From NCBI GenBank assembly GCA_046759185.1, contig JBHIBO010000002.1:26509-90508 (forward strand): a DNA stretch of 64,000 nt, written 5' to 3'. Shown here in pieces: positions 50,548 to 59,132 of this stretch (positions are counted from its first letter, which is position 1; each line of letters opens with the position of its first letter). The notes beneath the pieces were generated by a model. It was not told where the DNA came from. It saw only the letters and a program-made list of their open reading frames with translations, and searched no databases. This stretch comes from JAJISK01 sp046759185 (GTDB lineage Archaea; Thermoplasmatota; Thermoplasmata; RBG-16-68-12; JAJISG01). The translations under genes were made by a program, and so were the position numbers.

Positions 50548-50886
50548 ATGCGGGAGACCATCGAGGACCTTATCTCCACCTTTAACGCCCGTGCCCAGAA
50601 GGAGGCCCAGCTCCATGCGGAGATTGGAGGGATGGAGAGGACCATCCAGCTCGTCACGGACAAGGGCGCGTACCACATGACCCTCCGGGACGGCCAGATC
50701 GGAGGGTTAACCGAGGGGCCGCTGGAGGGGGCCGACGTGACGATTCGGTGTAGCGAAGCGACCTTCTACGGTCTCGTTGAGGGCCGTATGGCTCCCTTCA
50801 AGGCCCTGGCCCTGGGGAAGCTGAAGCTGAAGGCCTCTCTGGAGGACGCGCTTCGACTGCGGAAGTTCCTCACCGCCCGCCGGTAG
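50548..50886 (+). CDS. SCP2 sterol-carrier-like domain protein
   Basis: A 112-residue protein. An N-terminal helix (RETIEDLISTFNARAQ) is followed by the beta-sheet and the LVEGRMAPFKALALGKLKLKASLEDALRLRKFL ending typical of SCP2/sterol-binding domains. Such proteins bind lipids or acyl-CoA in a hydrophobic tunnel. It follows RNase HII after 1 bp, with no clear functional link. The ATG at 50548 is chosen at the conserved start. Confidence 0.75.
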   Translation: MRETIEDLISTFNARAQKEAQLHAEIGGMERTIQLVTDKGAYHMTLRDGQIGGLTEGPLEGADVTIRCSEATFYGLVEGRMAPFKALALGKLKLKASLEDALRLRKFLTARR

Positions 50887-50926
50887 ACGATATCCTTAAT
50901 ATTGGCCGCGCGGTGGCCTCGCCGGT

Positions 50927-51078
50927 AGCGGGGTGGGGTAGCTAGGAAACCCCGGGTCTCCGCATCGACGGAGACCGGAGCCTAAAATCCCGTCGGGCTC
51001 ATAACCCGGAGATCCCTGGTTCAAAGGGCCGGGGGCGGTAAGACCGTAATCCCCGGGCTGGATTTCCAGGCCCCGCTA
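50927..51078 (+). tRNA. Initiator tRNA-Met (CAT) with two introns
   Basis: The acceptor stem AGCGGGG (50927-50933) pairs with CCCCGCT (51071-51077), followed by A73; CCA is not encoded. The D arm resembles other archaeal initiators, the anticodon loop CTCATAA (50998-51004) sits on CGGG/CCCG, and the T stem is CCTGG (51015-51019) with CCAGG (51066-51070). Two insertions break it. One of about 38 nt (50955-50992) lies before the anticodon stem and contains an 8-bp hairpin GGTCTCCG/CGGAGACC. One of about 39 nt (51026-51064) lies in the T loop. Removing both gives a 75-nt tRNA. Splice points are inferred from the tRNA fold; I could not settle a perfect bulge-helix-bulge. A CTTAATATT box lies about 27 nt upstream. 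Confidence 0.85.
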
Positions 51079-51112
51079 TCCCCCTCTTCCTCGGTCGAAG
51101 TCCAATCACAAA

Positions 51113-52078
51113 ATGATTAAGTACGCCCCCCTTCGTCCGAGAGCCACGACCTCCAATAGCAGCCTCTCCGTCTCCAGTCTGTCGAAGACATTCAACGGCC
51201 TGCGGGCCGTGGATTCTCTCTCGTTGGAGGTCGAGCACGGCGAGATCTATGGCTTCCTGGGTCCGAACGGGGCCGGGAAGACGACCACCATCAAGATGGT
51301 TCTCGGGCTCACGTACCCTGATGCGGGCGAGGTCCTCATCGACGGTCTCGACCTCTCCCAGCGGCCCCACGAAATCAAGCGCCGCATCGGGTTCCTGCCG
51401 GAACGTCTCGCCTTCTACGACAACCTCACGGCCCTGCAGACCCTCGAGTTCTATGCGAGCCTGAAGGGGCACACCAAGGATGGACTCTCAGAGCTCCTGG
51501 AATCCGTCGGCCTGCGGCAGTTCGCGGACAAGAAGGTCGGGACTTACTCCAAGGGGATGATCCAGCTCCTCGGGGTCGCGCAGGCCCTCATGGGAAGCCC
51601 TAGCCTTCTTCTCCTGGACGAGCCGACGACGGGCCTGGACCCGAACTGGACGCGTGTCGTGAAGGATCGCATCCTGCAAGCAAACCAGGAGGGTGCCACC
51701 GTGTTCTTCTCCTCCCACATCCTCACCGAGGTCCAGGAACTCGCCGGTCGTGTGGGCATCCTCAACAAGGGCAAGCTCCTGGCGGAGGACACGGTGAGCA
51801 ACCTGGGGAGCCGCCTCGAGATCAAGCCGCGTCTCCACATCACCGTGACCGGCGAGCTCGAGGCCGCCGCCGGAGTCCTCCGAGATGTGGATGGCGTCGA
51901 CGAGGCCAGGGCATCCGGCGGGGAGCTTCTCGTGACCCTAGACGCGAGGGCGAAGACCAAGGTCCTCAGCCGCTTGGAGGAGCGAGGAGTCACCGTCCAG
52001 GATTTCCGGACCGAGGAACCGTCCTTAGAGGAGGTCTTCCTGAAGTTCACGGAAGATGTCCGGAGGGAAATCCGGTGA
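51113..52078 (+). CDS. ABC transporter ATP-binding protein
   Basis: A 321-residue ABC ATPase. Walker A is GPNGAGKTT, the signature region reads YSKGMIQLLGVAQAL, Walker B is LLLLDEPTTGLD, and the switch His is in FFSSHILTEVQEL. A regulatory or dimerisation tail of about 90 residues follows. It is coupled to the ABC-2 permease at 52075 (GTGA overlap). The ATG at 51113 is used, although GATTAAGTAC overlapping it looks like a TATA box. If that box is real, translation would begin further in. Confidence 0.85.
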   Translation: MIKYAPLRPRATTSNSSLSVSSLSKTFNGLRAVDSLSLEVEHGEIYGFLGPNGAGKTTTIKMVLGLTYPDAGEVLIDGLDLSQRPHEIKRRIGFLPERLAFYDNLTALQTLEFYASLKGHTKDGLSELLESVGLRQFADKKVGTYSKGMIQLLGVAQALMGSPSLLLLDEPTTGLDPNWTRVVKDRILQANQEGATVFFSSHILTEVQELAGRVGILNKGKLLAEDTVSNLGSRLEIKPRLHITVTGELEAAAGVLRDVDGVDEARASGGELLVTLDARAKTKVLSRLEERGVTVQDFRTEEPSLEEVFLKFTEDVRREIR

Positions 52079-52953
52079 GCTCCTCCGAATCCCCCCGGCG
52101 CCCCCTTGACCTTCGCGCCGTGTGGGCCCTTCTAAAGAAGGAATTCCTGGACAACGTGAGGAATCGGTGGATCATAGCCCTCTCTGCGATCTTCATCGTT
52201 CTGACCTTAGTGGTCTCCTATTTTGGGGCCGCCCAGGGGGGCGGAGGGACGGGCTTTCAGGGCCTCGTCGAGACGGTAATCGGCATGACGACCATCGCGA
52301 CGGTTCTGATTCCGATCCTCGGGCTGATGGTCAGTTATGCCGCGGTCGTGGGGGAGAAGGAACGAGGCTCGATTCTCCTCCTCCTCTCCATGCCCATCAC
52401 CCGCCTCGAGACCATCCTCGGCAAGTTTCTTGGCTTGGGCGCGGTCATGCTAACGGCAGTCCTTTCCGGCTTGGGAATCGGCGGAATCGTCATCATGGCC
52501 TTCACTGGCACGGAGGGATGGGAGAATTTCGTCGTGTTTCTCCTGGGCGCTGTCGTGTTCGCTCTAGCCTTCCTGAGCATCGGCCTCCTCCTGTCCTCCC
52601 TCACGAAACGGCGAGGTGTGGCCATGGGTCTCGCGGTCTTTCTGTGGTTCTTCTTCGCGTTCATGTTCGACCTGGTCCTTGCGGGGGTGTTGGTCGCCAC
52701 CGGAGGAAGCCTTCTTCCCGTCCCCGGTGACCCGTTCGTCATCCCCGACTGGTTCTATGCTGCTTCCCTGGCCAACCCTCCGGACGCCTTTCAGTCCTTC
52801 GCGTTCCGGGCCTTCGATCTCTCAGGTGCCTTTGGCATTCCCCTCGAACTGCCGGACTTCGTGACGACTGGTACGACCAGCCTCTCGATGACGCTGTGGG
52901 CCGCCGTCCCCCTCGCCATAGCCATCTGGCGGTTCCGACGCCAGGATCTGTAG
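52075..52953 (+). CDS. ABC-2 type transporter permease
   Basis: A 292-residue membrane protein with about six helices. The loop VVGEKERGSILLLLSMPITRLETILGK is the classic segment of NosY/ABC-2 permeases that contacts the ATPase. The GTG start overlaps the ATPase stop (GTGA). With 51113 it forms a two-gene exporter, separate from the three-gene system at 37335. The substrate is unknown. Confidence 0.84.
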   Translation: MSSSESPRRPLDLRAVWALLKKEFLDNVRNRWIIALSAIFIVLTLVVSYFGAAQGGGGTGFQGLVETVIGMTTIATVLIPILGLMVSYAAVVGEKERGSILLLLSMPITRLETILGKFLGLGAVMLTAVLSGLGIGGIVIMAFTGTEGWENFVVFLLGAVVFALAFLSIGLLLSSLTKRRGVAMGLAVFLWFFFAFMFDLVLAGVLVATGGSLLPVPGDPFVIPDWFYAASLANPPDAFQSFAFRAFDLSGAFGIPLELPDFVTTGTTSLSMTLWAAVPLAIAIWRFRRQDL

Positions 52954-53000
52954 CGGGACCCTGCGAGGCACCTGCCCCCAGCGGGTTCACCGGCCTTATC

Positions 53001-53030
53001 ATCGGAAAGAATCGGAAAGATACGTTTATC
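53001..53030 (+). promoter_or_regulatory. Tandem 10-bp repeat abutting the TATA box of the KaiC-like genes
   Basis: ATCGGAAAGA occurs twice head to tail at 53001-53010 and 53011-53020, directly before TACGTTTATC (TATA-like, 53021-53030). The ATG at 53062 follows by about 35 nt. Exact tandem repeats at the BRE/TATA edge are typical of operator sites. The second half of the upstream CGGCCTTATC may be a third, diverged AT-rich element. Confidence 0.45.
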
Positions 53031-53061
53031 AGCCCCGTACGGAACGAATCGCTGGGTCCTG

Positions 53062-54111
53062 ATGCAGCGCCTTTCCACCGGGATTGAAGGCCTAGACAAG
53101 ATGCTCTACGGCGGCCTCGTCCCGGGCCGGTCCTACGTCCTCACCGGGCCGCCTGGCTCGGGGAAGAGCATCATGGGCATGCACTTCCTCTTGGAGGGCA
53201 TCAAGAACGGAGAGAGCGTCATCCTGGTCTCGGTGGACGAGCCGCCCAACGAGATCAAGGCGAACATGGCCCATTTCGGCTGGGGCCTCGACCGCCTCCG
53301 CATTCTCGACGCCACCCCCGACATCCGGGCTCACTCCAAGTCGAAGTCCATCATTGACGTGGGGACCACCCTCGACGTCCGGGACATGGAGCAGGTCTCC
53401 GAGATGCGGAAGAGCCAGCAACGCATCATGGAGGTCTCCGTCCACTCCGTCCAGAAGATGCTCAGGCAGGAGTTCACAGAGCACTTCAAGCTCACGGGCA
53501 AGCGCTACACCCGCGTCGTCCTCGACTCCCTGACCAGCCTCAAGCTCTTCGGCATGCGGGGGGAGGACAGCAGCATTCTCATCCAGTCCTTCATGCGCTT
53601 CCTCTCCGAGCTGGAGGCGACCATCATCATCACCACGGACCTCCCCTCCCGGGAGACCTTGGAGACGGAGTTCTTCCTGGCCCGCGGAGAAATCCGGCTG
53701 CACAAGTGGTACGAGTCCGGCATGGTGCGGCGCGCGGTTTCCGTCGAGAAGCTGCGCGGGTCGGCCTTCGATGACAGCTACCGGCCGATGATCATCGGAG
53801 ACCGGGGCCTCTACGTCCAAGGGGAGGGCGAAGTGGCTCTCCATGGGCAGCGTACGGACGGCGTCGTCGAGAGCTTCATCGAGGACATCCAGACGGAAGA
53901 GCTCTTTGAGGCCATGGAGGAGGTCCTGCGGCTCTGGGAGCGGTGCGAAGCGGAGAAGCTCAACATCAGCGACCTGCGGCCCCGCATCTACCGGGCCTTC
54001 ATCCACTGGCAGATGGGACTGCGGAACGAGGCCCTCCAGCAGGCCATCCTGCTCCTGGATCAACTGCGAAAGCGGCGACAGCGGCCGTCCCCCCAGGTCG
54101 TCTCGAGGTAG
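53062..54111 (+). CDS. KaiC/RadA-like RecA-fold ATPase with C-terminal helical extension
   Basis: A 349-residue single-domain KaiC-family ATPase. STGIEGLDKMLYGGLVPG and Walker A GPPGSGKS open the RecA core, the double-Glu-like segment is SVDEPPNEI, and Walker B is VVLDSLTSL. Residues after about 255 form an acidic helical tail absent from the next gene. Archaeal KaiC-like proteins are signalling or regulatory ATPases often paired with DUF835 or histidine kinases. The paralogue at 54115 follows after 3 bp, so they may form a mixed ring. Function unknown. Confidence 0.83.
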   Translation: MQRLSTGIEGLDKMLYGGLVPGRSYVLTGPPGSGKSIMGMHFLLEGIKNGESVILVSVDEPPNEIKANMAHFGWGLDRLRILDATPDIRAHSKSKSIIDVGTTLDVRDMEQVSEMRKSQQRIMEVSVHSVQKMLRQEFTEHFKLTGKRYTRVVLDSLTSLKLFGMRGEDSSILIQSFMRFLSELEATIIITTDLPSRETLETEFFLARGEIRLHKWYESGMVRRAVSVEKLRGSAFDDSYRPMIIGDRGLYVQGEGEVALHGQRTDGVVESFIEDIQTEELFEAMEEVLRLWERCEAEKLNISDLRPRIYRAFIHWQMGLRNEALQQAILLLDQLRKRRQRPSPQVVSR

Positions 54112-54114
54112 ACC

Positions 54115-54882
54115 ATGGAAGAGGAACGTATCCGCACGGGAATCGAGGGACTGGACCAAATGCTAAACGGGGGTCTCATCCCGCACCGGCCCTACATCGT
54201 CTCAGGTCCGCCCGGCAGCGGAAAGTCCACGCTATGCTTTCAGTTCCTCCTTCAGGGGCTCCGGGAGGGACAGCACGGTCTCTTCGTGGCCTTGGAGGAA
54301 CCCCCCAATGAGGTACGTCACAACGTCGAGTCCTTCGGCTGGAAGGCTGGGGATGTGGAGATCCTCGATGCCAACTCCGACATCCGGCGTTTCGAGCCGA
54401 ACCCCACCCTCGAGATCTCCTCCGAAATCGCCCCCGTGGCGATGAAACACGTCCCGGCCAAGATCCGCAAGACCCCCGACGGGGCGTCACGGGAGATCAC
54501 CGTCCACTCCCTCCAGCAGTCTCTGAAGAACCTCTTCGCGCGCAAGCGCTACGACCGGGTCGTCATCGACAGCGTCACGGCCCTGCGGCAGTTCTGCATG
54601 CGCAACTTCGAGGAGAACGTCTCCACCCAGTCCTTCATGCGGTTCCTCTCGGAGTCGGAGAAGACGGCCCTCCTGACGGTAGAGACGCCCAGCAACGGAA
54701 CCTCTTCCAAGCTGGAGACCTTTCTGGCCCGAGGCGAGATTCGCCTTTACAAGTTCCGCCAGGACAACGGGATCAAGCGCTTCATCTCCATCGAGAAGTT
54801 CAAAGGCTCGAGCCACATGGAGTCCATCGTCCCCATGGTGCTCGACGGGAGCGGCGTCGCCGTCCACGCCCGGGCATCCTAG
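54115..54882 (+). CDS. KaiC-like RecA-fold ATPase, second copy
   Basis: A 255-residue KaiC-family ATPase. RTGIEGLDQMLNGGLIPHR, Walker A GPPGSGKST, VALEEPPNEV and VVIDSVTAL are intact. It shares the MRFLSE and FLARGEIRL segments with its neighbour at 53062 and clearly arose by duplication. It lacks the helical tail. The close spacing suggests one operon under the tandem-repeat promoter. A subtilase gene begins 40 bp downstream. Confidence 0.83.
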   Translation: MEEERIRTGIEGLDQMLNGGLIPHRPYIVSGPPGSGKSTLCFQFLLQGLREGQHGLFVALEEPPNEVRHNVESFGWKAGDVEILDANSDIRRFEPNPTLEISSEIAPVAMKHVPAKIRKTPDGASREITVHSLQQSLKNLFARKRYDRVVIDSVTALRQFCMRNFEENVSTQSFMRFLSESEKTALLTVETPSNGTSSKLETFLARGEIRLYKFRQDNGIKRFISIEKFKGSSHMESIVPMVLDGSGVAVHARAS

Positions 54883-54921
54883 GGCCTCGACCGCCGACCC
54901 CGTCTAGCGAGCCCGTTTCCC

Positions 54922-55977
54922 ATGGCGCTGCCCGAACTCGGTCCCCCACCGTCCCCATGGCGTAAGGTTCTCGCGCTCCTCCTCATCGCTGTCCTGTTCC
55001 TCGGCTCCGCCTTCTTCGTGCTGGCCAACCTCGAGGCCCTTCAGCGGTTCTTCCGAGGCATCCCGGACAACGCCTGGGCCCTTTCCGCTACCCAGGCCGA
55101 TCAACTCCACGCTATGGGACTCACGGGGGCGGGGGTGATGGTGTGCATCGTCGATACCGGAATCGACCTGGGTCATCCCGATTTTGGTGGTGTCCAGCTG
55201 GCGGCGTGGCGGGACTTCGTAGCCGACGAACCCCTGCCCTACGACGACCACGGCCACGGAACCTTCATGGCCGGTCTCATAGTCGGCCGCGGCCTCGTCC
55301 GCGGTCTTGCCCCGGAGGTCGCCCTCGTGGTCGCGAAGGCCATTGATGCCGAGGGAACCGGTGTTGCCGCCCACATCGTCCAGGCTCTTCTCTTCTGCAT
55401 GGACCCCTTCGGAAACGGGACGCAGGCGGACATCATCTCCCTTTCCCTGGGAGGGGGGAGCGCTCCACCGGGCCCTGTTTCGGACCAGGTCAACGTGGCC
55501 ATCAGTCTGGGCATCCTTGTCGTGGCGTCGGTGGGCAACGACGGAGCGGCCGCGCCGGACGTCCAGAACCCCGCGTCCCAGGATCTGGTCATTGCGGTGG
55601 GGTCCGTGAATACGGGCCTGCGGATCTCCACCTTCAGCCAAGGCGGGGATAACGGCGGCCGATCGGACCCGAATCGGAAGCCCGAACTGGTGGCGCCGGG
55701 GGAGGGCCTCGCGACGACGGGCCTCGGGGGCCAGTACACCACCGTCTCCGGAACGTCCGTGGCGTCGGCCCTCGTGAGCGCCACCCTGGCGCTGGTGCTG
55801 GAAGGCGAACCCTCCCTCCAGAACCTCGTCTCCGCCTTGGGTGTCTCAACGGTCAAGCTGGCCCTCATGGAGACGGCCCGTTCCCTGCCTGACCAGGCAG
55901 TCCCTCACGACCGCTTGTACGGCTACGGTCTCATTCAGGGAGCGGACCTGCTCGCGGCGGTTCAAGTGGGGCCCTAG
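54922..55977 (+). CDS. Membrane-anchored subtilisin-like serine protease (S8)
   Basis: A 351-residue protease. An N-terminal hydrophobic helix (VLALLLIAVLFLGSAFFVL, residues 16-34) serves as a signal or anchor. The catalytic triad is D78 in VDTGIDLGHPD, H112 in HGHGTFMAG and Ser in SGTSVASAL, with the oxyanion Asn in VGNDG. There is no long pro-domain. It would act outside the membrane. It follows the KaiC pair; whether it belongs to that operon is uncertain. Confidence 0.87.
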   Translation: MALPELGPPPSPWRKVLALLLIAVLFLGSAFFVLANLEALQRFFRGIPDNAWALSATQADQLHAMGLTGAGVMVCIVDTGIDLGHPDFGGVQLAAWRDFVADEPLPYDDHGHGTFMAGLIVGRGLVRGLAPEVALVVAKAIDAEGTGVAAHIVQALLFCMDPFGNGTQADIISLSLGGGSAPPGPVSDQVNVAISLGILVVASVGNDGAAAPDVQNPASQDLVIAVGSVNTGLRISTFSQGGDNGGRSDPNRKPELVAPGEGLATTGLGGQYTTVSGTSVASALVSATLALVLEGEPSLQNLVSALGVSTVKLALMETARSLPDQAVPHDRLYGYGLIQGADLLAAVQVGP

Positions 55978-56050
55978 TCCCCCTGCGGCGTCCCCGATTG
56001 TCTTAAATAGACCTGCCAGTTTCCGGCCCCCCTACGGGATGGGATGCCAT

Positions 56051-57157
56051 ATGCGATCGATTGTGAACAGGGCCATCGCACGTCTCGAGCAGACATCACT
56101 CCTCGAGGAGGCACGTGATCCGCCGGTGGCCGAGGAGGATGCGGAGCTCCGTCAGCTCGTGGACTCGCTGAGTGTCAGCATCAAGATCATGGGCTGCGGA
56201 GGGGGAGGCTGCAACACGATCAGCCGACTCTCCGAGTCGGGGATCGTGGGGGCCCAGCTCAGCGCCCTCAACACGGATGCGAATCACCTGCTCCACATCC
56301 GTTCCCCGAAGAAGGTCCTTCTCGGGAAGAAGGTCACCCGGGGATTGGGAGCCGGCGCCATCCCGGAGGTGGGTGAACGGGCGGCCCGCGAGAGCATGGC
56401 CGAGATCCGCTCCCTGCTCCAGGGAGCCAACGTCGTGTTCATAACGGCAGGCCTGGGGGGAGGGACCGGCACCGGCGCGGCTCACATCCTGGCCCAGACG
56501 GCCAAGGACCTCGGGGCCCTGGTCATGGGCGTCGTCACGATGCCCTTCGCGGCGGAAGGGACCATGCGGCGAGAGAACGCCGAGGGAGGGCTGGAACGCC
56601 TTCGACGGCACTGTGACACGACCGCTGTCGTGGAGAACGATCGCCTCCTAGAGCTCGTTCCGCAGCTTCCCCTCGAGGCCGCCTTCAAGGTCGCCGACGA
56701 GATTCTCACGCAGAGCATCAAGGGCATGACGGAGATCGTGACCAAACCCGGTCTCGTCAACATCGACTACAGCGACCTCCTGACCATCATCGAGGAGGGG
56801 GGCGTCGCCATGATCGGCCTGGGCGAGGGCCGGGGCGAGGAAGACCGCGTGGACTTGGCGGTCGAGGAGGCACTGCAATCGCCCCTGTTGGGCGAGGTGG
56901 ACGCGAGCCAGGTGGGGGGTGCCCTCATTCGGGTGGTGGGTGGACCCGACCTGACGGTCGAGGAGGCGGAACGCGCAGCGGAGCTTATCGGGGAGCGGAC
57001 GAGCCCCATGGCCCGGATCATCTGGGGATGCTCCGTCGATCCGGACCTGACGAAGGAGGTCCGCGTCCTAGTCGTGCTCACGGGTGTCCAGGGGGAGAAC
57101 CTCCTGGGGAAGGACACGAGCCACGTCCTGGAAGGGGAAGTGGACATGGTCACCTAG
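56051..57157 (+). CDS. ftsZ: Cell division protein FtsZ
   Basis: A 368-residue tubulin homologue. IKIMGCGGGGCNTI and the tubulin signature GLGGGTGTGAA (GTP binding) are present, with the T7 loop DYSDL. It polymerises into the division ring. A TATA-like CTTAAATAG sits near 56002-56010. The ATG at 56051 is used, with 56039 as an alternative that would be closer to leaderless. The Pop5 gene continues in the same frame immediately after the stop. Confidence 0.94.
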   Translation: MRSIVNRAIARLEQTSLLEEARDPPVAEEDAELRQLVDSLSVSIKIMGCGGGGCNTISRLSESGIVGAQLSALNTDANHLLHIRSPKKVLLGKKVTRGLGAGAIPEVGERAARESMAEIRSLLQGANVVFITAGLGGGTGTGAAHILAQTAKDLGALVMGVVTMPFAAEGTMRRENAEGGLERLRRHCDTTAVVENDRLLELVPQLPLEAAFKVADEILTQSIKGMTEIVTKPGLVNIDYSDLLTIIEEGGVAMIGLGEGRGEEDRVDLAVEEALQSPLLGEVDASQVGGALIRVVGGPDLTVEEAERAAELIGERTSPMARIIWGCSVDPDLTKEVRVLVVLTGVQGENLLGKDTSHVLEGEVDMVT

Positions 57158-57178
57158 GGCCCCCGCCCCGCAAAGCTC

Positions 57179-57535
57179 ATTCGCGACCCAGGTGATCGGG
57201 GCGGGGGGAACCCCACGGTCGTCAAGGATCGCATCGGTCGAAACCGGTACATCGCCTTCCGGGTCGAGGAGGGGGAGGGTCTGCAGACGGGGGAAGTCAT
57301 TCGGGCGCTCTCAGAGGCCTTCCAGCACCTACCCGAGGAGGCGCAGCCGTGGCTCGTCCGCTTTCAGGGGGGCGCGGGTATCGTTCGGGTGTCCCACCGC
57401 CAGAAGGAGACGGCCTTGGGCATCCTCCGCGCCTTGCGGCGCATCGGCGGGCAGGCGGTGACGGTTCACACTCTCGGGACCTCCGGCACCGTCCGCGCGG
57501 CCATCCGGAAGTACCTGGAACCGTCGGCTCCCTGA
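57179..57535 (+). CDS. rnp2: RNase P protein component 2 (Pop5/Rnp2), start unclear
   Basis: A protein of about 105-118 residues whose body clearly matches archaeal Pop5: RNRYIAFRVEEGE, WLVRFQGGAGIVRVSHRQKE, GGQAVTVHTLGTSGTVRAAIRKYL. It is an RNase P subunit acting in pre-tRNA 5' maturation. From the FtsZ stop to the conserved VVKDR (57218) this frame has no ATG, GTG or TTG; ATT at 57179 is shown only as a limit, and ACG at 57215 is another option. Alternatively one G is missing from the G6 run at 57203-57208, which would bring the GTG at 57192 into frame. Rpp21 is at 40038. Confidence 0.8.
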   Translation: MRDPGDRGGGNPTVVKDRIGRNRYIAFRVEEGEGLQTGEVIRALSEAFQHLPEEAQPWLVRFQGGAGIVRVSHRQKETALGILRALRRIGGQAVTVHTLGTSGTVRAAIRKYLEPSAP

Positions 57536-57642
57536 AGACGGGGGACGATCGCCCGGAGGCCCACCGGCTCCATTCCGGTCCCGAAAACTGAGTGGCGAAG
57601 GTTTATTATTTCGACATCCTTAGTTCGCGAGAGGCTGATTTC

Positions 57643-58359
57643 ATGCAACCAGGCCAGATGGCGTACGATCGCGCCATTACCGTTTTCTCGCCCGATGGGC
57701 GTCTCTTTCAGGTCGAGTATGCGCGCGTAGCCGTGACCCGGGGAGCCACCACGGCCGGTGTCAAGTTCAAGGACGGTGTGGTCCTCATGGCCGGGAAGGG
57801 TCTCAGCAGCCGCCTCATGGAGGTGGATTCCATCGAGAAGATTTTCGAGATCGATGGCCACATCGGCTGCGCGACGTCGGGCCTCGTGGCCGACGCGCGG
57901 GTGTTGGTGGACTACGCCCGCATTGCTGCCCAGGTCAACAAGGTCACCTACAAGGAGCCCATCTCCGTCGACATGCTGGTCAAACGGGTCTCCGATTACA
58001 AGCAGAATTACACCCAGTACGGCGGTGTTCGTCCCTTCGGAACCGCTCTCCTAATTGGGGGCGCCGACGACCAAGGGGTCCACCTCTACGAGACGGACCC
58101 GAGCGGGGCTATGGTGTCCTACAAGGCGGGGAGCATCGGCTCCGGGAGCAACACGGTCCGGGAGACGTTCGAGGAGAAGTACAGCGACGACATGGACCGG
58201 GACGCCGCGGTCGTCTTGGGACTCGAGGCGCTGCAGAAGGCTTCGGAGGAGAAGTTGCAAGCCGACGCCATCGAGGTGGGGATCGTGGAGGCCGGCAAGC
58301 GGTTTATCCGCCTCACCCCGGAGGAAGTGCAGACCTACCTGAGTCAGCTCGAGACCTAG
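57643..58359 (+). CDS. psmA: 20S proteasome alpha subunit
   Basis: A 238-residue alpha subunit. MQPGQMAYDRAITVFSPDGRLFQVEYA is the alpha-type N-terminus with the YDR gate motif, followed by GRVLVDYAR-like SGLVADARVLVDYAR and RPFGTALLIGG. Seven copies form the outer ring that admits substrates and binds ATPase tails. The ATG at 57643 is chosen at this conserved start. It heads the run with SBDS and the exosome, an order conserved in euryarchaea. The ARC/Mpa-like ATPase at 8488 is a candidate partner; the beta subunit is not in the window. Confidence 0.95.
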   Translation: MQPGQMAYDRAITVFSPDGRLFQVEYARVAVTRGATTAGVKFKDGVVLMAGKGLSSRLMEVDSIEKIFEIDGHIGCATSGLVADARVLVDYARIAAQVNKVTYKEPISVDMLVKRVSDYKQNYTQYGGVRPFGTALLIGGADDQGVHLYETDPSGAMVSYKAGSIGSGSNTVRETFEEKYSDDMDRDAAVVLGLEALQKASEEKLQADAIEVGIVEAGKRFIRLTPEEVQTYLSQLET

Positions 58360-58368
58360 GGGCGAGGC

Positions 58369-59094
58369 ATGCCCTGGGACCTCCGGACCTCTCGCAAGGA
58401 CGAGATTACCAAGGACATGGTGATCGCCCGGCTCGCCCGGGGTGGGGAGACCTTCGAGATTCTCGTGCGCCCCGAGGCCGTCGAGGCGATCCGGGCGGGG
58501 GAGGAGGTCAACCTCGTCGAGGGGCTGGCCAGCGACCTCATCTTCCGAGACGTGAAGAAGGGACTGCGGGCCTCCGAGGAGAAGATGGTGGAGCTCTTCG
58601 GCACGGCCGACTCCCTGACGGTGGCCGAGCTCATCGTGCGGGAGGGCGATATCGCCCTCACCACCGAGCAGCGGCGTGCCTTGCAGGAAGCCAAGCGAAA
58701 GCAGATCGTCGCCCACATCTCCGCCAACGCGGTCAACCCGAAGACGGGCACCCCCCACCCACCGCAGCGTATCGAGAACGCGATGGAGGAGGCCGGGATC
58801 CACGTGGACCCCTTTCGGCCGGTCGAGGAGCAAGTGGACCCGACCCTGGAGGCCCTCCGCCCGCTCCTCCCCCTCAGCGTGGAGAAGACGAAGTTCGCCA
58901 TCAAGCTCCTTCCGGCGGACGCGGGGAAGGCCTACGGGGAGGTTCGCTCTTACGGGACGATTCTCCAGGAGGAGTGGCAGTCCGACGGCTCCTGGATCGG
59001 GGTGGTGGAGGTCGGCGCGGGTTTCCAGGGGGAATTTCTGGACCGCTTGAACGAGCGGACCCGCGGAAACGTCGAGACGAAAATTCTTAAGTGA
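58369..59094 (+). CDS. Ribosome maturation protein SBDS homologue (SDO1)
   Basis: A 241-residue three-domain protein. It contains the FYSH domain (FEILVRPEAV, EVNLVEGLASDLIFRDVKKGLRAS), a central helical domain (TTEQRRALQEAKRKQIVAHIS) and a C-terminal ferredoxin-like domain (KLLPADAGKAYGEVRSYG). In eukaryotes it helps release eIF6 from the large subunit. It lies between psmA and the exosome genes, as in other euryarchaea. GGGGCGAGGC precedes the ATG. Confidence 0.93.
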   Translation: MPWDLRTSRKDEITKDMVIARLARGGETFEILVRPEAVEAIRAGEEVNLVEGLASDLIFRDVKKGLRASEEKMVELFGTADSLTVAELIVREGDIALTTEQRRALQEAKRKQIVAHISANAVNPKTGTPHPPQRIENAMEEAGIHVDPFRPVEEQVDPTLEALRPLLPLSVEKTKFAIKLLPADAGKAYGEVRSYGTILQEEWQSDGSWIGVVEVGAGFQGEFLDRLNERTRGNVETKILK

Positions 59095-59132
59095 GCCCAA
59101 CCCTACGAGCGTCGCAAGGCAAGTGAGGTGGA

